A stretch of DNA of 64,000 bases from Ashinkailepas kermadecensis (GCA_034440615.1 JAOTOM010001562.1:1-64000); one strand, 5' to 3'; positions 10,708 to 23,408 are shown, counted from the first letter of the stretch. A program made the numbers and translations. Notes: generated from the letters alone by a model not told the origin.

Positions 10708-11095
10708 CCGTGCGCGGCCCGGCAGCGAGACGCATGTGCGTGACGCAGCGGTTTGGAGCGGATGCTCGCGCCCATGCATCCGGATAAGATGAGGGTGAAT
10801 TGGAATTTAAGGGCGTGTCCACAAATTATGTTGCGCCCATGACCGCTATTGCATGTGACCTAAAGTGATATTTTTGTCGCTATGCGTTGCTACTGAAGGA
10901 GGGTGGCATATCACATCGAAGGCCATTTGGAAATTATCATGGGACCGAGGGTCCCATGGGAAATACATAACGGCGCACACCCTGCGCCACGTGTCTATGC
11001 GGCACACGAAGTGGCGTACCGCGATGCCGTCCGGTGCACTGTGCGTGGCGACAGTGTGTCTAAATTGCTGAAAATAGCGTGCAAAACGACACTGA

Positions 11096-11278
11096 GGTGC
11101 TGGGATGGCCGAGTGATTAAGGCGTTGAGCTCTGGGTACCAAAGGTCCCGGGTACAGCACTCGCACCACTCGGAATATTTTCCAATCTCGCGGCTCACGG
11201 GCGAAACAGTGTGGGCGGCGCCATTATCCGTGATCGCGCTTAAAGTGCGTCGAGAACCACCCAAAAACAAACAACAAA
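11096..11278 (+). mobile_element. SINE family C, tRNA-derived
   Basis: The head 'gatggccgagtgattaaggc' is a class II (Ser/Leu-like) tRNA A-box region, followed by a degenerate B box 'gggtacagcactc' and an A-rich tail ending 'aaacaaacaacaaa'. A 14-bp target duplication, caaaacgacactga, is exact at 11082-11095 and 11279-11292. Confidence 0.88.
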
Positions 11279-11734
11279 CAAAACGACACTGAACAGGGAA
11301 ATTCGATACCTCCAGGAGAACCCACAGCGGGACTCTTGTCCTACACTGCCTTGCCGTGCGCTGTCTGAACCTACTCCAAATTTAAGCTTGGCAAAATGTG
11401 TCAAATTGATGCTCGTTCTTGAGATGCGGTCAGTTTTCAGTTCCATTGCCCGCCATTGACTTCAGAGATGCAGCAAGAGCACAGGATGCCCGTGATGACC
11501 TTAAAGCCAGGGAAATACGGTTAGAAGGGAGGGGGATTCACTGCGCTGAACACTGAATGAGGGTATGCTTAGCATGGCTTAGTAAGTCTTTGCTTCTAAT
11601 CATACAATTAATTTATAGGTCCTCATGTAACCTTTTTTCTCAATTAAAACAGGCGTGCGTTCCACTACGCTGAATGCATCTCACCACGCTGATAACATCT
11701 CAATGTTTCCTTTCGTGGTGCTTACTGGGCTCGT

Positions 11735-11905
11735 GCACGTTCTGTCAATACTCACTGTCGAGTTCTGGTTACTGCACTCGTGTACGTTTTGTCAGTACTC
11801 ACTGTCAAGTTCTGATTACTGCATTCGTGTATGCGTTCTGTCAGCAGTCGCTGCCAAATTCTGGTTACTGCACACGTGTGCGTTCTGTCAGTACTCGCCA
11901 CTGCA
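11735..11905 (+). repeat. Tandem repeat, about 46-49 bp unit, four copies
   Basis: Units run 'cgttctgtca', 'gtactcact', 'gttctggttactgca'. They pass directly into the 30-bp array that follows. Confidence 0.85.
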
Positions 11906-11909
11906 ATCA

Positions 11910-12300
11910 CCCACCGGTCAGAATGTGCTCACCACTGCACCCACCGCTCAGAATGTGATCACCACTGCACCCGTCGCTCAGAATGTGATCACCACTGTAC
12001 CCACCGCTCAGAATATGATCACCACTGCACCCATCGCTCAGAATGTGACCACCACTGCACCCATCGCCCAGAATGTGCTCACCACTGCACCCGCCGCTCA
12101 GAATGTGATCACCACTGCACCCGCCGCCCAGAATGTGATCACCACTGCACCCGCCGCTCAGAATGTGATCACCACTGCACCAATCGCCCAGAATGTTCAC
12201 ACCACTGCACCCATTGCACCCGCCGCTCAGAATGGGCTCACAAATGCACCCACTGCACCTACCGCTCGGAATTTGCTCACTACTGCACCCTCCGTTCAGG
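11910..12300 (+). repeat. Tandem repeat, 30-bp unit, about 13 copies
   Basis: The unit is cagaatgtgatcaccactgc plus acccaccgct. Because 30 is a multiple of three, long ORFs (QNVITTAPTA and shadows) run through it; I do not regard these as genes. Confidence 0.95.
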
Positions 12301-13147
12301 CAGAAATAGTATAGCTGCTACTTAGTTCTGAAATTATAGCTGAAAAGTTCATGTAGGAGTACCATCTGTCGCGGCGGATGTGCACGTGACATCCCCGAAT
12401 GGCGCGAACACCATTATGACACGGCAATTAGTCAGGCGAATGAAGCCACCAAATATAAATTGCTCCTGCCTTACGAGATATTAACATGCAACCAAGTTAT
12501 ATGATGTCCCAGATTTGTGCATTTTACGACTTTATGATGGAAATGGAAAGGTAAGGTATCCTATGGAAATGGAAAGGTATCTTACGCCGGCGAAGATGTT
12601 CATCACTATCAAAGGATGATTATGCTGCATTATTCTGCTATGGAATGGGCCATGAGCACGGTTGCTGCTCGCGTCGTGCAGCGCCTGGAGTTGTCTTGTG
12701 GACAGCTGAATGTAAGGCCCCTGGGAGGCCTAGCTGAAGCGTGTGCGGGTGATTCAGTGGAATTATTTTCATTGTGTGATGGTCAAGGGAACGCGGATAT
12801 CGGACAGTTTTGAAGGGGAGAACACCCACTGGTGACTGCCAGGGGCCTCATCGCTGGTGTGAACGTTTCGTTTTCACTCCCGAAGCTCGTCCAATATGTT
12901 GGCAGTGATGAGCGCAATAAAGCCATAAAGCGGCCGACGCGCCCGGAAATCTCCACTACACACGGGCCTCTTCTAACCGCCATGTTCCATTCATCAGCCG
13001 GGAAGTAATTGTATCCGCGGCACCAAGCGTACTACAGGATGCTGCCTGTCAAGCGGCTTACGTGATGTACGGTGTGAATGAGGTCTATCCGTGGTTGTGC
13101 ATGACGATGCTTTATGCAAATGATCTGCGGTCTGGATGCATCTCTTG
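12301..13147. other. Intron sequence, no gene seen
   Basis: No recognisable coding or element sequence; short local duplication of 'tatggaaatggaaagg' near 12535-12580. Confidence 0.4.
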
Positions 13148-13218
13148 ATAGATGGAAATGGGCGCTACCTGACCAATGTAGTCGATGCGCCCCAAAGCCC
13201 TAATAACTAATTAACTTG
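13148..13218 (+). mobile_element. SINE family B, 3' fragment
   Basis: Carries the family B tail: 'gcgctacctgaccaatgtag', 'tcgatgcgccc', then 'ccctaataactaattaac'. Confidence 0.6.
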
Positions 13219-13281
13219 ATAGATGGAAGAACCCATGGCAGCATTGTGGTGCCATAAAGTGTTGAGACTTGATGCGAGCCG

Positions 13282-13443
13282 GTTGGTTGGTTATTGGTTT
13301 TACGACACGTCGACCGTTGAGTCATGTAGCGTCGCCAATCTCTCACGCCGATTGGTCGCGGGCGAAGAGTAGCGACAGGTGAGACTCGAACCCACAACCT
13401 TTCGATTGTGAGACGAGCATCTTACCCCTAGACCACTCGTCCC
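13282..13443 (-). mobile_element. SINE family A, full-length
   Basis: Reverse-oriented copy with a complete A box, B box, body and CCAAC tail. A 14-bp target duplication, cttgatgcgagccg, is exact at 13268-13281 and 13444-13457. Confidence 0.93.
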
Positions 13444-13734
13444 CTTGATGCGAGCCGCAGGGGCCCGTCGGGGCTAAGCCTATGCAAAGAGAAGATACTA
13501 TAAGCCTGGAAAAAGATGCTTAAACACCCATTTCAGTACTATATCCTAAAATATAAAGAAACTATCTACCCCAGCCTGCCGAATCCTGTTCACTCGATCT
13601 TGCATAACAGACGCGTGGATCGAGTAACACATGTGGTACTCACCTCATCAATCCCACTTCTTCCACCCTATTTCCCATCTTCCCATCGCACACCTCAGAA
13701 TTAAAATATAAGATTATTGAACCTGGAGAGTGTA

Positions 13735-14340
13735 TCCCACCTACTATTAAATGCATTATATGAGCGACTCTGCACCACATCACCAGGTGGCCCATTCCAT
13801 TGATCGACCGCCCTTTGACTGAAAACTTGGCGTTTAGCTGTCCTACGCATTGAATTATCTAGCCTGTATCGATGCCCCCTATGCGATGTTGTAAATAGAA
13901 CATCATTCGGATTGGCATTATCTAACCTTTTTTCTTTTTCTTTTACTTACGGGACTCTACCACATCACCAGGCGGCCCATTCCATTGATCGACCACCCTT
14001 TGACTGAACAAAAACTTGTTGGCGTTTAACTGTCCTACGCCTCGACTTGCCTAGCCTGTCTGTAGTCCCTATGCGATACTTTAAATGGAACATCATCATT
14101 CAGATTGACATTTTCTATCCCTTTTACAATTATTTAAACATTTGAATCATGTCACCCCTTATCTCCGATACTTGGATGAGTGCATATCCGATGCCGTAAG
14201 CTCCAGTAGCTTTGCGCTGCACTCTTTCTAGCATATCAATATCGGTTTCTAAGTAGGGTCTCCATGCATGTACACAATATTCGGAGTGAGATTGCGCATA
14301 GGCTGAGTATAGTTTTTCTTATTTACTTCCTTGCTCTGAT
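13735..14340 (-). pseudogene. CR1/Jockey-type LINE, reverse transcriptase C-terminus remnant, internally duplicated
   Basis: Read on the - strand from about 14320: SEYCVHAWRPYLETDIDMLE, then RVQR, then EIRGDMIQMFK with a stop. Nearer 13900-13740 comes TTSHRGHRYRLDNS, then VFSQRAVDQWNGPPGDVVQS. These are characteristic C-terminal landmarks of this LINE group (EYCVQAW, RRLRGD, FSQRVVxxWNxLP). A ~180 bp segment is present twice (about 13760-13925 and 13955-14130). No intact frame remains. Confidence 0.7.
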
Positions 14341-14344
14341 ATCT

Positions 14345-15030
14345 CCCACTCCGATTTATGATTTATGCAATTATGATTGTCATCGCACATCGATGTGCAT
14401 AATCTCTTTGTACCTTTGAAACTCTTTTTGTGACAGTTCTTGGAGAAGTATCCTAAGATGACACTTTGGAACCGGTGACCTGACCTTGACCCCGTCTAGC
14501 TCTGTGCTCTGGTCCCTATATACAAGTTTTAATATCCGAAGTTCCGCTACTCAATTATCAGAAGGTATGCCTAATTTGAGCGCGATCTCCCTGTTCGGCG
14601 GCTATCCCGGAAAAAACATGGGGGAATAGGCAAAATTCCCTCCCCCAGCAGTTCTATCGTTGTGTTATAGCATGGACCAATTACACAACCGCATCTTTAG
14701 ACGTCAAATCTTCTCTAGGTGGTACACACACCAGCAGTACCATCTCGTGCTGTACGTAAGTGCTCCACCGCCAAGGTCAGATTTTGCGCGATCTGTGCAA
14801 CATTTTGGACGTTTAATATTTCCAACACCAAATAGTTCTAGTGAAGCCAGTTATTTCACTGCCTGATTAGTTCATCAATCCTGTCATCTCTGGGGAACGT
14901 CGCGCACCAACATCACTTTTCGTTCATCGTTAGCACTGGCTTGGCTGAGTGAGATGTTATATATCAGCACAAAATGGCCTTGATGTCGACGTGCCCCTGA
15001 GCATCGGCTCATCATCTTCCTCTGGCAGCC
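14345..15030. other. Intron sequence, no gene seen
   Basis: AT-rich sequence without recognisable content. It may include upstream decayed parts of the LINE remnant, but I cannot read a frame. Confidence 0.35.
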
Positions 15031-15053
15031 ACACTGTCAACCGCCGGGCGGGC

Positions 15054-15222
15054 CCAGATGGCTGGCAGCTGCAGGGGCGGCGTCAGGGCTAGAAGCAGTG
15101 GCGGCGGCCCCATACGGTCGGCAGCTGCAGTGGCTGCGTCAGGGCCAGAAGCAGAGGCGGCGGGCCTAGGTGGCCGGCACCTGCAGTGGCGGTGTCAGGG
15201 CTAGCAGCAGTGGCGGCGGGCC
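15054..15222 (+). repeat. Tandem repeat, about 58 bp unit, three copies
   Basis: The unit contains 'ggcagctgcagtggc', 'gtcagggctagaagcag' and 'tggcggcgggcc'. Confidence 0.85.
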
Positions 15223-15418
15223 GCCGACAGGGGCAGCGTTGCCTGAGCATTACCCCATGGGCGATCATAATACGCAAGTTTGCGGTATAGCGGAGTCCGT
15301 TGCTCATCACTGGATTATTGGCAACCTCATTTCATCGTGATTCGTTCACATCACCAGAAATAGCCCCGCGCGAAAGCGTTGCGTGCTGGCGTCTGAGACT
15401 AGCCGTGTGCTGTTCCAG

Positions 15419-15524
15419 GTACGGCTACCACACCACGAACAACTCGTATTTCATCTGCCACGAGCCGCTGGTGGTGCAGAAGCTGTTCGAGCGCATCCGA
15501 AGCTGGGACGGCACACCGGGCACG
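15419..15524 (+). CDS. PGM2: Phosphoglucomutase-2, exon YGYHTTNNSYF
   Basis: The acceptor 'gtgctgttccag' is followed by G, which completes the codon split after 7136. The exon then reads YGYHTTNNSYFICHEPLVVQ and KLFERIRSWDGTPGT, matching the conserved family stretch YGYH..NSYFICH and the LFE.LR..DG segment. It ends in phase 0 at a donor gtcagt. The next exon opens with YPASLGGG, as expected after this point in PGM2. Confidence 0.94.
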
Positions 15525-17081
15525 GTCAGTGGGCTGGCGGCCGCCTTGGGTCGACTTGGTGACCTGCTCATCTGTGCACGGGGTTCTTAAAGCGGCCGGT
15601 CGTGGGGCGGGGTCCGCGTTTTCCCGTTTTAAATTGCATTCTTTGATTGATCGTGAGTTGGAGGTGGCTGGTCGACGGTCTGTAGCCGACTGCCGCTGTT
15701 GTTGGATGTTAGCCCTGTACCTTGTACCCTACAGACCTGTACCTCCGTTGCCCAGCTACTCCGCGCGTCCGTCCGCCATTGGTCAGTTGCACAAAGAATG
15801 CTTTTTCTTGATCGATCGGTGCTGTTTTAAATTCGGATGAATATTTAGAGAGGTACAAAGCATTTAGCGAAGCACTAATGTGCGAAAAGATCGCAATTAC
15901 AACAAACAATATTCGTAAGAAATGTGTCATTTTCCAACGTTAGGTGAGACCAGTTCCAAACAGGTAGAATAAAGAAGGAGAAGAACAGAAACCTTGGACA
16001 GAAAAGCTACATTTCAATCATAAATCGTGTAGCCACATTTTTAGAACAGCTTTGGCTGCTATCTGCCAGCGAGGCTTCTCAACTGAGTGCGAAGCAGCCC
16101 ACGAACGTGTCGTCGGAAATGGATGGTGAAATAGGCTTGGTATATCCCAGTTCAACTTCGTGCAAATATGAATTCATAATAGGGTATTTATCACCGGGTG
16201 CTCATGGCCTACTGGGGGGGGCTGTAGCTGCTGTCAGACTGGGGCGGGTCATTTCACCCAGCCCCCTTTGGCGCATACAACATCTGAGCATCCCAGTCGG
16301 AGGGAGCACGGCTACCCCTGCCTGCACCTCGGTAACGCCCCTGTCTTTAGCTGACACTGAAGTTTGTAGGATATTTTAACTCCGGCTTTTAAACTTTGTA
16401 CTTTTAAATCCAGTCAAATTAGATCCTTATGATGTTTTTGCACTTATTGTGCGTCTGATAATGGAATGATACGTTTATTTCTGAACAGCCGCTCGCTCCT
16501 TTCGCGTGGTACCGTAGCGCACAATACCGCGCTCCGCGTGCAATGCGCCGCGCTGTCTTCGGTCTTCGAAGATGCATTGACAAAAAAACGTGTTTTTTTT
16601 AAAGAATGGGACAATTGGTTCGATGCAGAATAGTTTCCATCTCCCGGAAAATATATCTGCACTGAACCAATAGTATGGCCTTCTGAAGCTATGAGATAAT
16701 TATGGATCCTCTCCGGCGCGTAACTCGACGATTCAGTCCATGGGCCAACCACATGCTTGTAGTTCCGGGCTCATCCACCAGGTGAGCCGGCGGCACTACG
16801 GGCCTTACGTCCGCGCTTGCTCCCTGATGTATCACTTTTGCGTATTCCCTTCAGATGTGCTTCCCTGGTAAGGACAAATGTACTTGATCTGTCTGTCACC
16901 ACATTTGAGACCGCTGCCGCGCTGTTGTTTTATTTCACGTCCTGAGCATGCAGTGCAATGCATAGGGAAGGGCTCGCACAGCTGAAGCTAGTCTGCAGAG
17001 GTGAGAATCACGTGCCACAGATCGCATGCCCAGGACTACCGATGAAAACATTTCCGGCTTATTGCTCGTTTCAAAACCAGT
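15525..17081. other. Intron sequence, no gene seen
   Basis: No element or exon recognised. A short direct duplication of 'gcgacttagtcgagat'-type sequence is not present here; content looks unique. Confidence 0.4.
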
Positions 17082-17306
17082 TCACGGCTGGTGGTGGGCG
17101 ATACCCGATGTCTTGGTGCCAAAGCCCTGGCACTGCCGCTCTACTGGCTTTGTGGAACATCGTGGCTTAAACCGTAAGACCGTGTCCAGCGTCAGATTGT
17201 CACGCATGGCGATCCACGTGCCAACATCGGCCGCGTCAAATGCCGGCCGCTCGAAGCGGACGAACGCGCTCTGATGCGCAACGGCGTTGTACCTCTGGTC
17301 CAGCAC
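17082..17306 (-). other. Unassigned open frame, possible element remnant
   Basis: A 74-codon - strand frame (ATG near 17306) reads YNAVAHQSAFVRFERPAFDA, then DVGTWIAMRDNLTLDTVLRF. Its composition is more protein-like than most shadows here, but I recognise no family. It overlaps the first unit of the 51-bp repeat at its start. It may be a transposon fragment or chance. Confidence 0.2.
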
Positions 17307-17675
17307 TGCTCACGTGTCGGATCACCGTTTGTGGGCGCGGCACCTTGGTTGGTTGGTTATTGGTTTTACGACACGTCGACCGTTGAGTCATGTAGCATCG
17401 CCAATCTCTCACGCCGATTGGTCGCGGGCGAAGAGTAGCGACAGGTGAGACTCGAACCCACAACCTTTCGATTGTGATACGAGCATCTTACCCCTAGACC
17501 ACTAATCCCCTGGCGCGGCACCTCTGGTCCAGCACTGCTCACGTGTCGGGATCACCGTTTGTGGGCGCGGCACCTCTGGTCCAGCACTGTTCACGTGTCG
17601 GGATCACTGTTTGTGGGCGCGGCACCTCTGGTCCAGCACTGTTCACGTGTCGGATCACCGTTTGTGGACACGGCA
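17288..17675 (+). repeat. Tandem repeat, 51-bp unit, four copies, split by a SINE
   Basis: The unit is 'cacctctggtccagcactg' then 'ctcacgtgtcggatcacc' then gtttgtgggcgcgg. One copy lies before the SINE at 17346 and three follow it (about 17519, 17570 and 17622), so the array predates the SINE. Confidence 0.9.
17346..17511 (-). mobile_element. SINE family A, full-length, inserted in a minisatellite
   Basis: Reverse-oriented copy. A 12-bp duplication ggcgcggcacct lies at 17334-17345 and 17512-17523. Because the target is itself repetitive this could be the array period, but the join positions fit a normal insertion. Confidence 0.88.
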
Positions 17676-17689
17676 CTACACAATCGGAC

Positions 17690-20284
17690 ACGTGGGACGA
17701 AGGTTTGTCCGTGCACGTGCACACATGTCCACGTCTCTGACTGCATTTCGTCAGCAGCATGTAGGACAGCCGTTGTCACGCTGCCTTGCAACCAACTGCC
17801 AAGGTAGGTGTAGAGAGTGCTACAACATACTGATTTTGTTACTTGTAAGTATCATGTGTAGTCATTGTTTATTTTACACGTAGTCTTGCGGTTAGGTACT
17901 GAGATGCCTTTTTCATTATTGTTTCATTCTAGTTTTTCGTGTTGTCGTACAATACATTTATTGTATTTCTTTACACAATTTATATATCCGTGCACATTTA
18001 TTTCTGCATGTGCCACGTGACTTGGACTTTGTAACGTCACCTTGTGGTGGACATGGTAAGAAGTCCGGACGGACCCCACTCTCTGCTTCAAATGGCCGGT
18101 TACGCGCAAAAGGGCGGAAGCGAGAGCGACAGCACAGCAAAAGTATGAGATAATTATGACGCAAAACGGCATCGAGCAGAAGGCACGCGCAGTCCTCGAA
18201 CAACCGCGCAATGCGTGGCGTGTGAAGCCGTGTGATATAATGACGTTCCCCGAATTTGAGGATGATAATAGTTATAAAAATAGCTTCTGAAGTGCATGTG
18301 GACGGTGTATATCTTGTCTTACATTATCCGCCACGTGCTGTTGTATTCCGTGCTACTGTTGTGAAAGTTGGTCCCGTGTAGGTGTTTGACCTTGACCTTG
18401 ACCTGTGACCTTATTTTGGACCTGAAGAAGTTGGGCATGTTCGTACGTCGCATGGTACAGAGCTATCGATTGCCGAGTGAATCGTTCAAGTCGGTTCAGT
18501 TGTTTTGGGAGATAGCCAAGGGGATCGAAAAAAAATACGCCATTTCTGACCCCACACACAGTCTGTGTTGTGCGGCTGGCAGGGGATCGGAAAAACGCGC
18601 CAATTCTGACCCCACCCCCAGTCGATTGTGTGCGGCTGGAGACCCTGCCAATGCTGAGACAAGAGAAACTTTTATTAGTCGATTTTCAATTATTTGTGTC
18701 TGCTCGTATCCTCATCCATGTCCTTGGCCCGCTGAAGAAGGGCACGCTATCCAGACATACAGCTTGTTCCAGACAGCTGAATTCCCAGATCCTCCACCAC
18801 TTCTATATTCTGCAGGCACGAATGCTGCAAAGCGGCTCAGGCTTGAAAAGGGAATGCATGTACGATATATTGCAATGAGAAACACCAACTTTCTGCTGGG
18901 TTTGTGATGAGGGATTGACCCGTGGCGTCCCACTACCAATGGTGCACGCAGAATGAATATTTTTGACAGCGAGCAAGGCGCCATGTTCACAATTAAGCCT
19001 TGTCTACAATATCTACGGTGTGATTGTGTAAATAACAAAAAAGCAAGCGCCGACCAGACGTCCCCCACATCTGTGTTAGTTTCGGCTACCGCTGAACAAG
19101 AAACATTTCAAAATGATGACGTCATATCAGGTCGTCGATCTGCGCCGTCTTTGATGAACGCACATCCGTAGAGATATGGCCCAAACCGTACTTTTGCTTC
19201 TTTTGCAGCAGTTACTGTGGTAAGATGAACGCCATGTTGCATTGTTGGTGCTTGACATTATGCTACGTCATCAATTAGCCTGAATCAACTTTTGAAGTTC
19301 AAAGGTCATGGGCCACTGCTGACCTCAGATGATTTATTTATTGCAAAGAACGATAGGATATTTTAAGAGACTCAATTCCGATTCAGTGGCCAGTTTTTCT
19401 CCCAGATAACGCTAAATCAGTATTTACCCGGATGCTACTAGCCATTTTATATCAAGAGCGGCAGAGAGGATGAACTTGACCTGAGCCTACGGATCACCTA
19501 CCAACATGACATAACAATTAAATGTATGAAGAGGATGTGAAAGTCCACAGGCAATGTCAATTAGGAAAATAATATGTCGCTCGTTATGTGCTTCCATCGA
19601 CTCGTCCTGAAGCATTGTTTGTCCTGCCAGCTTTCGTCACCGTGTTAGGTTATTCAAGCGATCGTTCAGCTAAAGTGCTCAAGATTCACTGGTACGTGCA
19701 AACTGAAATTCTGATGTCACAGGTTTGAAGGAAGTTTGAAGGAAAGCATCCTCTCCGTATTCGATCATACACAAATGTTCCTCTCCTCATTCAGTATTAC
19801 GAAGTACAAATCCAACCCGGGGGACACCATGCCAAGGGAAAATGACGTCATATTTGACGGTTTAGCGAATCCGGACGGAGTTAAATATACACGAATATTA
19901 AAAATGAGCCTGGAAGCCCTCTAGTTGTCGGAGAAATCATGTAGCAAGCAACACAAACAATTCCTACCTCGCGTGTGCAGATAAATAAGAAAGCCGTTCA
20001 ACAAACCGGAAAGCTAGTTGCGTTGCAAATTCTGTATCTGTCTATGCAGATAGCGGAGCGTCCGGCATTCTGCTGCGAATGTAGCTGGCAAAGCTTATAT
20101 TTATGTATGATGACATGCAAATATGCACTGCAGACAAGTTGGTGACGTCAGTGATGTTCTTGTCGCTGAAATTGTATGGATAGGCCAGGTTTGGTGCGGA
20201 TTAACAATGGATGTATAAATTGACGACTCTCTTGATACTGGGGAAACGACGATCCGTCATTCCACGAGAGTATTACTTACTGTC
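17690..20284. other. Intron sequence, no gene seen
   Basis: Unique AT-rich sequence. The only structure noticed is a ~62-bp duplication at about 18525-18640 ('aggggatcg', 'ttctgaccccac', 'gtgcggctgg'). Short ORFs here show no family resemblance. Confidence 0.4.
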
Positions 20285-20448
20285 ATCGATTCGTAACTTA
20301 TATTATAATAATAATTACCTTTATTTCGCACCATTCTAGGTACATATCTGGGCTACCATACTACAACACACAATGACTTCATACATACAGACCAGCAACG
20401 CACAACCAAACTGAGACAGCAACCACAGGGTGCCACACCTGTCCTGTT

Positions 20449-21306
20449 CTACCCTGGGTCATGCACATGAGCCTGATCTGCTCTTTCCAGTACAATTCGT
20501 TCCAGCCGGGACCTAAATGTGTTTTTGATGTCAGCTTTACTGGCCACCGATAAATCCATAGATACAAGTTCATATTCATACCTAATTCGAGCATGATTTT
20601 GTGCAATAATACCCAACCGAGCTACATCACTCTCACGCAGTGCTTTTATAATGGCATTGCCACTGTCCATGAGGCTACGCACAAATAAAATATGTCTACT
20701 TGCCACCAGCATGTGGCACGGCAGAGTTCCAAACTGCCGATACACTTCATGATTGCGAAAGAATCGAGGAACCTTGACTAGCCTTTTCAAGCAGGAGTGA
20801 TAGGCTATACAGACTTCGCGAAAAGCTCGTTTCACACCCACAGTGTTCCACAATTCACACCCATAGAGGGTACAGTATATCTTAAACAGCCTAACTAGCA
20901 TGAGCTTGTCTGCATATCCTAACGTAGCACAGAGCATGTTTACCTGGTAGTACAGTGCGCGTCTGGTCCTCTGCATATCTGCACAATCACTCAGGTTGCA
21001 CTCAATTACGTGCCCCAGATACCTGAACTTCTGGACCCACACAAGCGGTTTTCCACAAAGGAGTACTCGTGGCCCTTGGCTACACATCAGATGTGATGAC
21101 GAGTATGGTTTTTGAGGGCTAAACATCATACAGACAGTCTTTTTAACATTGAATTTCACATCCATCGAGGCTGCAAAGGTCTCGCACGACCTAACTAGCA
21201 CCTGAAGTCCTGCCCTAGTGGGGGCCAGCATAACAATGTCATCAGCATATGCCAGAACATTTACAGCGTGCAGTCCAACATGACAACCGACACCAGTCTT
21301 TTGCAA
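20449..21306 (-). pseudogene. LINE reverse transcriptase, C-terminal half (YADD)
   Basis: RT part of the element at 20290-23415. It holds motif C, NVLAYADDIVMLAPT, near 21255, then the thumb and C-terminal region, ending at a stop near 20449. The frame change from the preceding block is one extra T in a TTTT run near 21310: the - strand sequence reads ...YIDKLL and then stops, while dropping one base gives ...YIDKLCDLQKTGVG and continues. Confidence 0.85.
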
Positions 21307-21307
21307 A

Positions 21308-21934
21308 TCACAAAAGCTTATCTATGTACACATTAAACAGCAGAGGTGAGAGATTTCCCCCTTGTCTGACGCCATTCTGAATAGAAAATGGTTCCGATCT
21401 ACTGTCAGCCCACCTCACTCCCATCTGTTGGGACCGATACCACGTAATTAGAAGTCCGAGGTATGCTGTCGGGACACCCCTGTCAGCTAGTATTTGAAAA
21501 AGCTTTGCATGACAAACTCTGTCAAATGCCTTGCTGGCATCTAAGAAGCAGGCATAGACTGGGCTACCCTGCCTGGTGTAGTGGTGAATAGTTTCCTTGA
21601 GAACATATGTAGCCTGGTTGGTGGAGTGTCCGGCTTTGAAGCCAAACTGAGCCTCATTTGTATGTAAAAACGGCTCTAGCCGTTCTACAAGGATGAGCTG
21701 CAGCACTTTAGATATGCTGGTAGAGAGAGCAATTGCTCGGTAGTTTGATGTGTCATCCAATGGGCCACTTTTGTCCTTGATGATGGGCACCAGCAGGGAA
21801 AATATCAAATCATCTGGCAGAAAACAGTGGTTCATACTTGCATTGAACAGGACAGTCAGAATGGACAAGACACCTGGCCATAGATGCAACAAGTGATCAG
21901 GAGCTATGGAGTCCCAACCAGGAGCTTTCCCCAC
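21308..21934 (-). pseudogene. LINE reverse transcriptase, N-terminal half
   Basis: Contains KAPGWDSIAPDHLLHLWPGV, then NYRAIALSTSISKVL, GFKAGHSTNQATYVL, motif A CFLDASKAFDRV and motif B NGVRQGGNLSPLLFNVYIDK. Catalytic Asp of motif A is present. It is joined out of frame both to the endonuclease upstream and to the YADD block downstream. Confidence 0.88.
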
Positions 21935-22163
21935 TTTTGAGCCTGGCCACTGACTTTCTTACATCCTCAACAGTTATCGGGGGGGATATCATCTGCAGGC
22001 TCTAGCAAGAACTGATTGATTGCAACATCATCACTGGAGCAGCTGTCATCATTGAAAATGGAATGAAAATGTTTTTTTCCACATTTTAGCGATATCCTCC
22101 TTACCCGTGAAGCTACCGAAGCTCGATGGAAGTGGAATGCCACATCCCATTTCTTGTCTAATC

Positions 22164-23408
22164 CTAGTGCAAAAACGAGTGGGGGAATGGTTCAGGAATG
22201 AGTATGCCAATTTGTTGGCCATAACTGCGTTTTGCTCCCTTTCGCATTTTCTCAGTGCATACTTGAATGAGAGGCGGGTTTGTCTGAGCTAGGGGCCCAT
22301 CTCTGGGAGAACCACTAGACCTCCAGCAAATAAATGCCCTGCGTGCAAAATCATGCGTTAATCTTACAATGTGGTTCCAGCCAGGCAATTGGCCAGGGTG
22401 GTTGCTCTGGCCACGATAATTCTGTCTGATGCAATTATTGCCAGCAAGAACAATAGCCTCGACCAAAGTGGAGTATCCCCGGATTATTTTATCCACATGT
22501 GACATACACCTGCAACCTGCTTGGCAACAGTTGCTCCTCAGGTCTCTAAGACCAGTAGGGCAGTGCAGGTCTAAATGAGCTAAAATATAATAGTTGTAAT
22601 GAGCTAGGCTTGCACCATCAGCTAAGCTCCAACATACCTTTGGGGGCCTTCTGGCTTGTTGTTCTGGGTCAGCATAATCAGTAGGATGTACAAGTACTTG
22701 CACAGCAAGGGGCAGGTGGTCGTGTAAGCTAACATCATATATGACAGATATATCATGAATTACTGAGTGCAATTTATGGCTAAACAGGCAATGGTCAAGC
22801 CATGACACTGAGATGTGAGATGCGCTAACATATGTGTAAGTAGTGTTGTTGTGTCCCAAGTAGTCCACATCAGATACAAATAACTGGTTCTCTGAGCAGA
22901 ACTCCTTGAGTTCTGTGAAGAAAAGTGAGCCATGGCTGTTTGCATTACAGTCTCCAATAATCCCATAATATGACGTTTTTGTTGACACCTGATCCAAAAT
23001 GCAGCTCAGCTGGCCAAGAGTCATACTAAAATTGTCATGGCTCTCAGAATCTCTATAATCAGTTGGCAGGTAGACATTGAGCAGTGACAGGCAACCAACA
23101 TTTGTGATTGTGTCAATCTGCACTATTCTCTCACTTATTGCTTTAATTTTAACACAAGCTTGGTGACACCTTTTCCACAATATAGCAACACCCCCAAATG
23201 GTCTGCCAACCGACAGAGAGCTAGACGAGTCAAAAACAGAGACCCCCAAACCAAGAAAATCTTTGCGAATGTTATTCAACATGGGTAGCTCAAATTTAGA
23301 CAGCCATGTCTCCTGCAGAAATATCATGTTATATGAATCACATAAAGAGCGAACTTCAGAGAGGGAGCTTTTCAGTGAGTGACAGTTGAAAGTACATACT
23401 TTTAGCAT
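22164..23408 (-). pseudogene. LINE AP-type endonuclease domain
   Basis: Nicks target DNA to prime reverse transcription. Catalytic landmarks are all visible: TFNCHSL (Asn), FLQETWL (Glu), NVYLPTD (Tyr), IIGDCNANSHG (Asp/Asn), SWLDHCLFS (Asp) and HDHLPLAV (Asp-His). The start chosen is the ATG at 23408 (MLKVCTFNCHS). The frame stops at 22164, but the neighbouring frame continues (RKCEREQNAVMANKLAYS), so the stop reflects a frameshift near 22240. Confidence 0.88.

Noticed and set aside
7107..10822. Many ORFs of 60-245 codons (SVQLPDTVLTWC, GQLDAVYTT types)
   Set aside because: The 40-bp array read in different frames. Only the first unit is coding, as the end of the PGM2 exon.
11655..12314. 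219-codon ORF with QNVITTAPTA repeats
   Set aside because: 30-bp tandem repeat with a multiple-of-three period; no start context, splice sites or flanking protein-like sequence.
13200..13397. Conserved peptide VRDWRRYMTQRSTCRKTN seen in several places
   Set aside because: It is the chance translation of SINE family A (also at 5236, 17236, 31993 and 58871).
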